21,876 nucleotides of DNA from JABWBD01 sp040768665 (GTDB taxonomy: Bacteria; Planctomycetota; Planctomycetia; Pirellulales; Thermoguttaceae). Positions 1 to 8,885 of the stretch are shown piece by piece. Both the position numbers and the translations under genes were made by a program. A model generated the notes under the pieces. The model worked only from the letters and a program-made list of their open reading frames with translations. It had not been told where the DNA came from and made no database searches. How positions within the stretch are numbered: position 1 is the first letter of the stretch; every line of letters begins with the position of its first letter. The stretch covers positions 1 to 21,876 of the forward strand of contig JAXGMN010000103.1 in assembly GCA_040768665.1 (NCBI GenBank), given 5' to 3'.

Positions 1-3000
1 GCTTTGGCGGTCGGCGACCCGCGATAGCCGCACTTCGGTGCCGGGCTGCGGAACGGTCAGGGACAGGGCCGTGGCCGGAGCCGAAGGGAGAGCCCCCTGG
101 GCCACTCGCCATCCGCCGCGGCGGTCGAGCTTGATGCGGATCGAGAGGTTGAGTTGGTGGCGTCCTTTGCCCACGACGTTGAGGACCAAAAGCGGGCGAG
201 GCGTCGGCCGCGACTGCTGAGCGACGGGGGCTGCTGCCTGTTGTTGGACTTGTTGCGGCGGCGGGTTGGGGGCTGAGTCAACGACACGCAAGCGAGCGGG
301 CTTTCCATCCAGATCTGCATGAGAGAGGACGCCTCCAGCGAGGCTGAAGGGAACAACGACCGACTCGTCGACGAAGACGTCGACGAGGAGTTGGCCTTCG
401 ACGGTCAGGTACTGTTCGCCCGCCAGCTTTGCCGAGTACGACGCACCGGCCAGCGCGAATTCGGCCGGCGGCCTGGTGGTTTCCAGCTTCTCGTCGGGAT
501 GGGCCAGATTCCAGAGTTCCACGTACTTGGCGTAGGGAACCAGGATCTTGTTAACGGTCGGGACACCGGTCTGCCACTCGGGATCGTAGGGGACCAGAAT
601 CGCGTCGTCGGGGACTTGAACCGGCTGGGGCGGCTGGACTACCTGAACGACGAAGCGGTCCGCGGCATTGGCCTGGTCGGGCTTCGGGGGTTCGGCCGAG
701 GCCGGGTAGCCCGCGCACAGGCCAGTGAAAACGGCTGCGACAATGGCTGTGGCGGGTGCTGCCTTCGTTCTTCTGCGATGGAACAAGTTGGCGAACCAGC
801 GGATCGCGCCGATCAGAAGATAAAACGGCACGAGCAAAGCGGCCGCGCCGACCGCCATGTTGGCCGGCTCGGCTGTGGATTCGAGTCCGGGGATAAGCGG
901 AATCAGTGTTCCCAGTAAGGCGACCAGGAGAATCCAAAGCGTCTTGACGAAGGCCGAGCGATCGGTCAGTGCCAACCCGGCAAGGATTACCAGCAGCGCC
1001 GTTGCCCAACCGGCGGTCTCGAATCGAGGATGGCTGACCATGGCAACGGTCAACCGGGGCTCGCGGCCGAGGCCCTGGAATTCCACGACGTTTGCGCCGT
1101 CGGGCGTTTGCTCCAGGTCGATCTTCAGGCTGCGCACGCCGCTGAGGCGGTCTCTGCGCGAAATCGGCTTCGCGGGTGCGGGCGGGGCGGCCTGGGGCGG
1201 AGCGGCGGGTTTGCTTTCGACAGCGGGTGCTTGAGGCTCGCCCGGCGCTGCGGGCTGCAAAGCCGGGCCGGGCCGGCCGCCCATGCCGGGGGCGGCGGAG
1301 GGCATTTCGAGCATGTACCGGCGACCGGCCTGCTCGCGGACTGAAGAGGGCATGGGTGGTTGTCCCCCTGAGCGTTCCCTAAGCAACTCAATCTCTTCGC
1401 CTTTCCTCTCGAGTGCTCGGCTCTCCGCTGCTTCAGGAGCTGCGAAGGGATCGTCCGCAGCAGCACCCACGGCATAGCCCGACTCGTCGCTCAAATAGTA
1501 AGGAGACGCAGACTCCGTGGCCGCATATCGCGCCCGGATGCCCGGCATCCAGTAGCCCGGTCCAGGGCTCCACAGTGCGGTCGCAGCGACTGCGCGGATC
1601 AAGCGGATGGCGGCTGGTTCAGGCGGAGACGCGGCAATGGAAACCGTCCCGTCGGATCGAACAACGCGATAGCCTGGCGGAGGCGTCAATCGCCACACGA
1701 GGTCGGCCACCGGCAGTTCCACGGCCGGTGTCTCGCCGTCGCCGCGCAAGAGCAATTGAGGGCCGGCCAGCTCCAGCGTGCCGCCCAGAGATAACGGGGA
1801 AACGGGCGTCTGATAGACGATACTCAGCGTCCAGATCGCTTCGGCCGTCGCTACGGGAAGACCGACCAGGAGGCTTTCGCCTTCGCGCTGCGGCTTGATC
1901 GGCACCCCGTCGAGATCCGCCGACCAGAGCTCGGAACCGTGGGGCAACTGGACCGCAAGGTACTGCGATTTTGACCGAAGTTGAAAGGTCGCCGCGGTCT
2001 GGCTGGTGCCTTCGGCGGAAAGCTGCGTTACAAGCACGGCATTCTGGACGATGGCTGGATCGAGGCCGTAGCCCGGATGGCGCGCGACATCGGCCGCAAT
2101 GACGGCGGGCTTGCCGACGAATCCGAACACTCCCAGAAGGCGTCGGCCGGGCTGATACTCGGCGTCGACGAGTTCTCCGACGTCTACCCGGCGGGCCTTT
2201 TTGGATGCAACCAGCTCGACGTGCAACTCCGCGTTTCCCTCCGCCGCCACCAGTCCCGACTGATAGGCGACGTCGCCGGCCTCTACGATCGGCAGGGCCA
2301 GCTCCTTCAAGTCTTTTTCGGCAAGCGGCGCGGTGAAATCGACGGCCAGACGGAGTCGGTCGCGGCGGGGCTCGGCGAGGAGGACTTCCCACCGCCGTCG
2401 GCCATCGTGGGGCCCGCGGTTGACGTGCTCTTTCAGATGCAGGCCGTCGAGGCCGCGGATCGAGAGCACATCGGGCGTGGTTTCGGGCAAAAGGAGAGCG
2501 AGCCGGTCGGTGCGGGCGTCGCGGACGTCGTACGCCATCTCGTAATGGGCCACCAGCGCGTCGGGTTCGATCCGCAGGAACGACCAGGTGCGAGCCGTCA
2601 GGTAAGGGCGAGTGCGCTCGAGAGCGAGCGTGGCGTGGTACGGCTGGCCGTCGTAGCGATACACGAGATCGGTCGCGACGCCGCCGAACCCGTAACGGTC
2701 TTTCTCCGAATCGTCCAACGGAGTCAACCGGTCGAGCTTCTCGGGTCGGACGGCCAGATCGTTGCGGACGTTGACGGCCAGCGCGCCGGTGTCGTCCTCC
2801 GCCCCGGCCACCGCGAACACCGGAAACTCGAGCGAGCGGGTTTCCCAGGCGTCGAGCCAGGCGGCCGGCGTGTTTTCGGCCTCGAAGTAAACACGGTAAG
2901 CATGGCCTGCGGCCACGGCTTGCGGTAGCCGGACGCGGACGCGGCCGGGCTGGTCCGGCGATCCTCCGGGTTCAAAGGGCAGCGGCTTTTCTTCGGCCGC

Positions 3001-4440
3001 GGTGACGCCGGTGACGTGCCAGCCGGCCGGCACGGACAGGTCGAACCCAAAAAGCTTCTCCGCGTCGGACGACAGAAGCGCGCCGCCGCGGACCTTCAGC
3101 CCACGATCTTCGATCACCAGCAACACGTTGGTGACTGCGGAGAGTTTCGCCGAGGGTTTCGCGAACCGGGCCGACAGATTGAAATCGGATTGCGGGGCGT
3201 AGTAGGCGGCCACGGCGGAAATGGCCGGTGCCCCGGGTTTCTGCCGGAGAACCGATTCGGGGATTGCCTGGGTAAGTACCAAGGTGTCGATCGGAATGAG
3301 ACCTTCGAACGCGAGCGATTCGGTCTTGAACTGCTGCTGGACGATCAGCCCGACTACCGCGGCATGGCTGACGACGTCGAGCGGCTCGAGACGCGGCATG
3401 GTCCAGGCCTCGAAGTCCGGCGGGGTGCGTTGGGCCACGATTTCGAGCACCACCGGTTCGACGGTCTGCTCGCGGAGTTTCACGGTGAGCAACCGCCGAT
3501 CCCCGTCGGGCTGGATAGCCCATCGCGACAACAGGGGCGAGCGGACCTCCAGGATTTCAAAGCCGGCGGGCACCGCGAAGCGAAACTCGTCCACGGCCCG
3601 GTGGAGGATCTCGAGCGAAACGGTGGCATGCAACTGTTCGTAGGCTTCGGTCACTTCGTCAACCAGCACGCTGCGGGCGGCAACCGCCCGCTGACGGCGC
3701 TGCAGGCGGCTGTTGAGCGTCATGACCAGCGACGAGTCGCCGGGAGATAGCAAGAGTTCGAAGCGGGTGACTCCCCCCGCCGAATCGACGGCGCGGCTGG
3801 CGACGGCGGCGCCCGACTTGATCTCGACGTCGCCGGGTGCGGTTACTTCCAGCGCGGTGGCGGGCGGTTGCGGCACGCGGAAGGCGAGCATCTGGGTGGC
3901 GGCGGTCGTCTCCAGGGGCGAGACCATTTCGAGTTTCAAAGTCTTGCGGCCCACGCCTTCGACGAAGAGGAGGAGCCGGCCATCTTTGCCGCGGCCGATC
4001 GGGGCGGGCTGATCGCCGAGCGATGCTTTGCGCAAGGCCGGCCCGGCGAGATCGAGCGGGACGGCGTGGAGCCCGTCGGCGAGCACGTCGACGACGAGGG
4101 TGGCCTCCCAGCGGGCGCGGTCCTGCTCGATTTGGACGCAGTAGTCGGCGGAAAGGAGGGCTGCGCTCTGGGGTGCGGGAGTCTCCGGTGTTTTCTTAGC
4201 TTTGCGCAGGAGCGATTCGTATTCGTCGCGCGAGACGAGAACGCGACGGGGTTGGTTTTCCAGAAGGGGCTCAAGGTCTTCGAAGGGAACGAATATCTCG
4301 CGGATTGGCGGCTGGGGTTTTGTTTTGGGAGGTTGGGCGGCGGGGAGTTCGCAGGCGAAGAGGAGGCCGAGGATTACAGCGAGCCTGCACATGGCGGGCC
4401 ACGGAGTGGCCCGCCTACACTGGAGGGAATGACTATGCAT
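1..4440 (-). CDS. Giant exported multi-module envelope protein B (3' end off window)
   Basis: The frame is open from 4440 to the window edge (1480 codons, no stop), so the protein is longer than 1480 residues. I do not know its function. It is a relative of the upstream gene at 4433-8011. Module 1 has a hydrophobic export segment (about residues 20-35), then a paired motif IFVPFEDLEPLLE (49-61) and VLVSRDEYESLL (67-78), then a long beta-rich region, a Pro/Ala-rich linker (about 960-1105) and hydrophobic segments (about 1145-1160, 1168-1184, 1195-1212). A basic RRR and a signal-peptide-like stretch ending ASA (1222-1249) follow, and a second module opens with two ILVPY motifs (1281-1285 and 1299-1303). 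Start choice: ATG at 4440 overlaps the upstream stop by 8 nt and has GGAGG (4449-4453) 8 nt before it. An in-frame ATG at 4392 has no ribosome site but would give a neater signal peptide. The pair is probably one operon. Coding is certain; role unknown. Confidence 0.85.
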   Translation of the reverse strand, partial: MHSHSLQCRRATPWPAMCRLAVILGLLFACELPAAQPPKTKPQPPIREIFVPFEDLEPLLENQPRRVLVSRDEYESLLRKAKKTPETPAPQSAALLSADYCVQIEQDRARWEATLVVDVLADGLHAVPLDLAGPALRKASLGDQPAPIGRGKDGRLLLFVEGVGRKTLKLEMVSPLETTAATQMLAFRVPQPPATALEVTAPGDVEIKSGAAVASRAVDSAGGVTRFELLLSPGDSSLVMTLNSRLQRRQRAVAARSVLVDEVTEAYEQLHATVSLEILHRAVDEFRFAVPAGFEILEVRSPLLSRWAIQPDGDRRLLTVKLREQTVEPVVLEIVAQRTPPDFEAWTMPRLEPLDVVSHAAVVGLIVQQQFKTESLAFEGLIPIDTLVLTQAIPESVLRQKPGAPAISAVAAYYAPQSDFNLSARFAKPSAKLSAVTNVLLVIEDRGLKVRGGALLSSDAEKLFGFDLSVPAGWHVTGVTAAEEKPLPFEPGGSPDQPGRVRVRLPQAVAAGHAYRVYFEAENTPAAWLDAWETRSLEFPVFAVAGAEDDTGALAVNVRNDLAVRPEKLDRLTPLDDSEKDRYGFGGVATDLVYRYDGQPYHATLALERTRPYLTARTWSFLRIEPDALVAHYEMAYDVRDARTDRLALLLPETTPDVLSIRGLDGLHLKEHVNRGPHDGRRRWEVLLAEPRRDRLRLAVDFTAPLAEKDLKELALPIVEAGDVAYQSGLVAAEGNAELHVELVASKKARRVDVGELVDAEYQPGRRLLGVFGFVGKPAVIAADVARHPGYGLDPAIVQNAVLVTQLSAEGTSQTAATFQLRSKSQYLAVQLPHGSELWSADLDGVPIKPQREGESLLVGLPVATAEAIWTLSIVYQTPVSPLSLGGTLELAGPQLLLRGDGETPAVELPVADLVWRLTPPPGYRVVRSDGTVSIAASPPEPAAIRLIRAVAATALWSPGPGYWMPGIRARYAATESASPYYLSDESGYAVGAAADDPFAAPEAAESRALERKGEEIELLRERSGGQPPMPSSVREQAGRRYMLEMPSAAPGMGGRPGPALQPAAPGEPQAPAVESKPAAPPQAAPPAPAKPISRRDRLSGVRSLKIDLEQTPDGANVVEFQGLGREPRLTVAMVSHPRFETAGWATALLVILAGLALTDRSAFVKTLWILLVALLGTLIPLIPGLESTAEPANMAVGAAALLVPFYLLIGAIRWFANLFHRRRTKAAPATAIVAAVFTGLCAGYPASAEPPKPDQANAADRFVVQVVQPPQPVQVPDDAILVPYDPEWQTGVPTVNKILVPYAKYVELWNLAHPDEKLETTRPPAEFALAGASYSAKLAGEQYLTVEGQLLVDVFVDESVVVPFSLAGGVLSHADLDGKPARLRVVDSAPNPPPQQVQQQAAAPVAQQSRPTPRPLLVLNVVGKGRHQLNLSIRIKLDRRGGWRVAQGALPSAPATALSLTVPQPGTEVRLSRVADRQS
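4393..4415. repeat. Perfect 10-bp hairpin at the junction of genes A and B
   Basis: GGCGGGCCAC and its exact reverse complement are separated by 3 nt (GGA). The hairpin sits just upstream of the ATG at 4392 and inside the extra N-terminal codons if gene B starts at 4440. GC-rich inverted repeats like this are common as scattered extragenic elements in planctomycetes (from memory). A role in blocking or coupling translation of gene B is inference. Confidence 0.7.
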
Positions 4441-7400
4441 GGTCTTGCCCTCCGCGCTCGCGGTCGGTTTCCTCTCCGGGTTGCGGCTCCGGTTCGGGCT
4501 TCTGAAGGCGTTCGCGTTCAACGCTTTCGGCTTCGACCGGCGATTCGGACGACGCTGCGGGCGGCCATACCTGTCCTCCCGGATCCGCGGCAGCAGGCGG
4601 CACGACCGGCGTTACCGGACCGGGCCAGTCGGGCGGAAACGGGTCGGAGGGCTCGTGAGGTTCGGAATCGCGCCGGCGAGTCCAGAAAAGATACCAGAGA
4701 GTCCAGAGAACCAGCACGACGAGCAGACCCGCGGCCAGAACGCCATTGAGCAACTGCCAGGCAAGGATCGGATAAAACACGCCGAGAAAGACCGCGGCAA
4801 TGATCAGGATGCCCAGGGCCAGGATTCGCACACCGGCGGGAGCGGGAACCAGGAGAATGCCCAACAAGATGACCGCTCCCAGGACGCCCGCGCTGAGCAG
4901 CTCCTCGTCGATCCAGTCGAGCCGCAATTCAGCGTCCGGCGCCGGACTCAACGTGGAGAAGACGTACGCCCGTCCGTCGGTCGGAAAGCTGTCGGCCAGG
5001 TCGGTCCGATTGCCGGCCCAAGCAACCAGTTGCCCGTCGCCTTGATGCGAAACGGGTTTCCAGGAGAGCTTGTCGTCCAGCCGCCAGCGAAACTCCTCGG
5101 TCCAGGGGCCTTTTCGGGCAAGCAGGGCTCGCTCTTCGGGCAAGTAAACGCAGAGATAGACTTTCTGGACGGCGGGTTCCAAGGGAAACTCCGGCAGCCG
5201 CAGGACCCGGCCGTCGCCGTCCACGGTGTACCGGAGTTCCAGGACAAACGGCTCTTCTGCGCTGGAACCGACCAGCGGAATGAAGTACTGCCGCTGGTCG
5301 CCCTGCTCGAGCGTCGTCGGTCGGCCGTCGATGCGAGGCTCCATGTCGACGGTCGCTCCCTCGGGAAGCTGCACGACGAGGCGCTGCCGGGCACTTCGCA
5401 TCCGGTAGAGCGCCTGGACCGGGACCTTTCGGGCCCGCGTGACCACCGCGCGGACTACCGCCCGCTCGATGCTCGTATGCTTGATCTCTTCGAGTTTGTA
5501 GCGCGTGGCCGTCACGGCGAGGGACCAGTCGTCGTGGAATTCGAACCCGCGAGCCGCATCGGCCACCGACGCGCCGGGCATCAAGTCGTGCTGCGGGTCG
5601 ATCGGACGCAGGCCCTTGGGCTCATCCGGCACCGCAAGATCGATCGTTTCGGCTTTGGCCAGCACCACCTGGCCCCACGCCCGATCGACACCGCGGGGAC
5701 GGAGCACCGGGAGGAAAAAGTCGAGGCTGCCGCCCACGTCAAGCCCCTCGAGCTTTTTCTCCCAGACGAACTGGACCTGGCCGTCGCCGATCAGCTCCGT
5801 CTCGCCGGTGAGGCTCCAGGCGATGTCGCCCGGCACAAGGTCCTCGGGCGCCGGATCGATCGGTTTCTCCCGGACCGACGGCGTGCGGTTGTGGATCGCC
5901 GAGGCGACCTCCGCGGGAAGATCGATCCGGAGCGATTTGATGCCGCTGTAGAGCACGTTGAAGAAGAACGTCGCCTCGTATTTGACCACCCCTTCATCCA
6001 CCCGCGCAACCAGCAGTTGACGGATCGTAACCTGGGGTTTGCGCCGCGCGGCGGTCAGCTCGAGCTTCCGTGGATCCTGGGTGAAGGCAAAGGCCAGTAC
6101 CGGTCGGGTTTTTTCTTGCGACTGACGGCTGGACCCGATGCCTTCAACCGCTTCCTGGAACGAGATCGCGCGGAGGCCGTCGGAGGTCGAAGGAGTGACG
6201 CGGAGACTTTCCGGGGCATAGATGACTAGGCGCCCCGTGGCACGTTCGATGTCGGCGGAAACCGCGCTAGGCACGTCGACCGCCAGGTTGACCGACCTGC
6301 CGGTAGGGCCGAGCAAATCGGGCTGCTCAAGATCCTTTTGAAGCCGCAGGCCCAAGGCGACTTTGCCGATCGCTTTTCGTGCGAGATTGACGACAAGACG
6401 GGTCTTGGCTTCGCCTTCGAGTCGGTGGGTATCGACTTGCACCGGCTCGGCCCCTGCGGCGCTGCGGCCTGCGACCTCGCGAATCTGGTAATCCGCCGGC
6501 ACGTCGAACTCCAACTGGAACACGCCGGCACGCTGGACGTCGTAGATCGTGGTGACGTCCATCTCGACGTTTTCGGGACGGAGCGAGAACTCGACGAGCG
6601 AGTCGACACGGATCCGCGGCCGGCTCTTCTCGACGTCGAGCGAGAGCTGCCAGGCGACCGCCGGATAGCGGTAGGCGAAATTCCACGAGGTTCGCCGCAA
6701 CGCTTCCGGCAACTCTCCGGCATCGACCTGGAGCAGCCCGCTGGTGTTTGCCACCTCGGTGCGGAGCCCCTCGGCTGCCTGGACGACGATCAGGCCCTGT
6801 TGCCTGCCGACGCCGAGCGCCTTGACCACCGGCGCCGCCACGGTGCGCCGTGGCTCGTCGCCGGCGAATTTCTCCATTTCGACGACGACGTTCTGGGCGG
6901 TTTTGGCCGGCTCGAAGAGCTCGACGTTGATCTTCTGAAGCGAATCGGCCTGTTCGACGGACCACTGCCGGACGTTGGCGTCGAAAACGTTGGTTACCTT
7001 GTAATCCGCCGGCACCTCGATCGCGAGCTTCGCGAGCTCCGCGCGGCTGACGCTGTAGGCAAGCTGAGCACGGCTGCGGGTCACCCCTTCGTTGATCCAG
7101 ACCTGCTGCTCGGCCTCGACGCTCAGCAGCGCTTCCAGCCCGGTGGCGCCTTCCGCCTTGGGTGTCCACTGGATGCGGACCGTGGGGGCTGCGCCCACGA
7201 AGGCCAGGACGACGGTTTCTTGGGCCGCCGGCTTTTCGGAAGGTTTGGGTTCGGGCTCTGTCTTTTCGGCCGGTTTCGCTTCGCCGCCTGGCACGGCCGA
7301 ATCTTCGGTTGTCACTTCCGTTGCGGCGATCAGGGGCGAAAGTTCCACCTTCACGCCCGGCTCCGGAATGCGGACGCGCCAGCGGCTCACCGGAGCCTGA

Positions 7401-8011
7401 GGCGCCTCGAAGGCGACACTGTTTTGCCCCGGCTGGCGGTGAATCGCCTTGGCGTATTCGAGCGCAAGTTCGATCGTCCGGGGTTGTTTGTCTTTCTTCT
7501 GGACGAGAAGCTGGTAGCCGAGCTTGCCGTCGGCAAGGATCCGGGCCGGCTCGCCGTCGATCGCGGCCTTCGTAATGGCGGCATCGGAGAGCCGCAAGGG
7601 GACTTTGAGCCAACCTTCACCGAGCAGATCGATCTTCACCTTGGCCTGGACCCGGACGACGTCTTTGGAGACGGCCGCCTCGTTTTCGACTTCCGTGATC
7701 ACCGCGGGAGCCGGCGGCTGCTGTTCCGCTTGGGGCGAGGTCTTGTCTCGAGCGGCGTCCCACAACTCGCGGAACTTCTCATAGGGCAGGAAGACGCCGC
7801 GTCCCTCCTTCTCGAAGACCTGGCGAAGCTTCTCGTAGGGGATGTAGATGGTTTGCTCGCGGACGGCGGCGGACGGGTCATCAGGATTTTCGGGCTCGGG
7901 CTTGGCGGCGGCGGGGGTGGCCTGCTGGGCCGAGGCAGGATGGCCGGCGTACGCCAAGAGCACGCCGGCCAGAAAGACAAGGTGAAGCAGGCGAAAACCT
8001 AAGCGGTTCAT
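4433..8011 (-). CDS. Giant exported envelope protein A, planctomycete-type, C-terminal membrane segments
   Basis: 1192 residues, function unknown. The N-terminus is a clear signal peptide (about 1-28, ending ASA). A duplicated short motif follows: IYIPYEKLRQVFE (55-67) and VFLPYEKFRELW (73-84), where PYEKxR is repeated about 20 residues apart. The main body (about 95-1030) has the alternating hydrophobic pattern of many beta strands, with an acidic/Lys/Pro linker near 245-265. About three membrane segments lie at 1038-1110. The last 82 residues are a Pro- and Glu-rich hydrophilic tail. Start: ATG at 8011 is preceded by GAGGA 7 nt upstream. The stop overlaps the candidate start of gene B by 8 nt (ATGCATAG), which suggests translational coupling. 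The motif block and the strand-rich segment after it recur twice in gene B. A large surface or periplasm-facing structural protein is plausible, but no enzymatic motif is visible. Confidence 0.9.
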   Translation of the reverse strand: MNRLGFRLLHLVFLAGVLLAYAGHPASAQQATPAAAKPEPENPDDPSAAVREQTIYIPYEKLRQVFEKEGRGVFLPYEKFRELWDAARDKTSPQAEQQPPAPAVITEVENEAAVSKDVVRVQAKVKIDLLGEGWLKVPLRLSDAAITKAAIDGEPARILADGKLGYQLLVQKKDKQPRTIELALEYAKAIHRQPGQNSVAFEAPQAPVSRWRVRIPEPGVKVELSPLIAATEVTTEDSAVPGGEAKPAEKTEPEPKPSEKPAAQETVVLAFVGAAPTVRIQWTPKAEGATGLEALLSVEAEQQVWINEGVTRSRAQLAYSVSRAELAKLAIEVPADYKVTNVFDANVRQWSVEQADSLQKINVELFEPAKTAQNVVVEMEKFAGDEPRRTVAAPVVKALGVGRQQGLIVVQAAEGLRTEVANTSGLLQVDAGELPEALRRTSWNFAYRYPAVAWQLSLDVEKSRPRIRVDSLVEFSLRPENVEMDVTTIYDVQRAGVFQLEFDVPADYQIREVAGRSAAGAEPVQVDTHRLEGEAKTRLVVNLARKAIGKVALGLRLQKDLEQPDLLGPTGRSVNLAVDVPSAVSADIERATGRLVIYAPESLRVTPSTSDGLRAISFQEAVEGIGSSRQSQEKTRPVLAFAFTQDPRKLELTAARRKPQVTIRQLLVARVDEGVVKYEATFFFNVLYSGIKSLRIDLPAEVASAIHNRTPSVREKPIDPAPEDLVPGDIAWSLTGETELIGDGQVQFVWEKKLEGLDVGGSLDFFLPVLRPRGVDRAWGQVVLAKAETIDLAVPDEPKGLRPIDPQHDLMPGASVADAARGFEFHDDWSLAVTATRYKLEEIKHTSIERAVVRAVVTRARKVPVQALYRMRSARQRLVVQLPEGATVDMEPRIDGRPTTLEQGDQRQYFIPLVGSSAEEPFVLELRYTVDGDGRVLRLPEFPLEPAVQKVYLCVYLPEERALLARKGPWTEEFRWRLDDKLSWKPVSHQGDGQLVAWAGNRTDLADSFPTDGRAYVFSTLSPAPDAELRLDWIDEELLSAGVLGAVILLGILLVPAPAGVRILALGILIIAAVFLGVFYPILAWQLLNGVLAAGLLVVLVLWTLWYLFWTRRRDSEPHEPSDPFPPDWPGPVTPVVPPAAADPGGQVWPPAASSESPVEAESVERERLQKPEPEPQPGEETDRERGGQDHA

Positions 8012-8466
8012 GATCGTGTCCTCAGAAGTCCAGGGCTAGCAGGCCGCTCGGGGCGGACCGTCCGGTGGGCGGACGCAAAAGGCCCCTGCCGATCGCGCGG
8101 TTCCAGCAGTATGACGGCGAAGGTCGGACCGGAGTTTCGCGCAAACCGATTCTTCAAAGATAAGTCATTCCGGCTGCAACGCACAGCAGAAGTGGGGTGG
8201 CGGCGGAATTGCCCGCATTTTGGGAATAGGTTGACGGCCGCCATCAGCCCCCTGAAGCGGTGGGGGCGGCACAAGGCAGACGCGAGCCAGTGTACCACGA
8301 ATGGCGACGACCTGCTGCCGCTGTCGAAGCTAATCCTGAAGCTGTACAATCGCTTGCTGGATGATGGTGTGGAGTACACCTCGCAATCCCGAGAACCATG
8401 CGAGTCGGATTCGCAGGTTGGTCGACGCCTGTCCCGGTCCGACCACCGATCACGAGGGCTGAATTG
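8012..8466. other. Intergenic region between divergent genes
   Basis: About 455 nt separate gene A (minus) from the small gene at 8467 (plus). Reading frames here are short and have no recognisable protein features. TACAAT at about 8345 resembles a -10 box, but no convincing -35 box lies at the right distance. No repeat, tRNA or strong hairpin was seen. Confidence 0.5.
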
Positions 8467-8856
8467 ATGAAACAAGAGTCTCGGCTCATCTTGGCAGTCG
8501 ATGACTTCACCGACGCTTTGGCCGATGCGCTGTATGAGGCGGGTTTCGACGATGCCCATTTGACCAAGTCCGGCGGACGCCCGTGCATTGTCGTTGATGA
8601 TCGCGACACGACCGACCTGGAAACGACGGTTCGCCAGGCGATTGCCGATGCCAACCGCGCGGGGGTTCGCGTGCTCCGCGTCGAGGTCCCGGCCGTCGAG
8701 CACATCAACGCCGAGCGTATCAAGCTCCAGGCACTATCAGCCGACGAGGCGCAAACAGCCGTCGACGAAATTCTTCATCCCCTTCTGTGGCAGAAACCCG
8801 CCCCGGAAGAGCTTGCCTGGCCCGGCGACCTGGCTGATGACGCTGAGGACGATTAA
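8467..8856 (+). CDS. Small acidic protein of unknown function, 129 aa
   Basis: I do not recognise a characterised function. The segment FTDALADALYEAGFDDA near residues 13-29, a strand, and then a helix ending in a basic AIADANRAGVRVLRVE segment resemble, from memory, the N-terminal half of small planctomycete and cyanobacterial proteins that often carry a C-terminal helix-turn-helix. Here no helix-turn-helix follows. The second half is an acidic, helix-prone tail ending in DLADDAEDD. Start: ATG at 8467 has GAGG about 10 nt upstream; an in-frame ATG at 8398 would add 23 residues with no better support. It lies 29 nt before the amidohydrolase remnant in the same direction, so the two may have been co-transcribed. 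Coding is likely; any regulatory role is a guess. Confidence 0.65.
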   Translation: MKQESRLILAVDDFTDALADALYEAGFDDAHLTKSGGRPCIVVDDRDTTDLETTVRQAIADANRAGVRVLRVEVPAVEHINAERIKLQALSADEAQTAVDEILHPLLWQKPAPEELAWPGDLADDAEDD

Positions 8857-8885
8857 GTCAATGAACACGAGGCAGGATGCCACAT

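Noticed and set aside
4439..6229. Long plus-strand open frame (596 codons) opposite gene A, and a similar one at 6338-8002
   Set aside because: They are antisense to the strongly protein-like gene A, have no signal, domain or ribosome site, and are explained by high GC and third-position bias.
8111..8467. 118-codon plus-strand frame between gene A and the small gene
   Set aside because: It has no ribosome site or recognisable features and ends at the ribosome-site region of the next gene.
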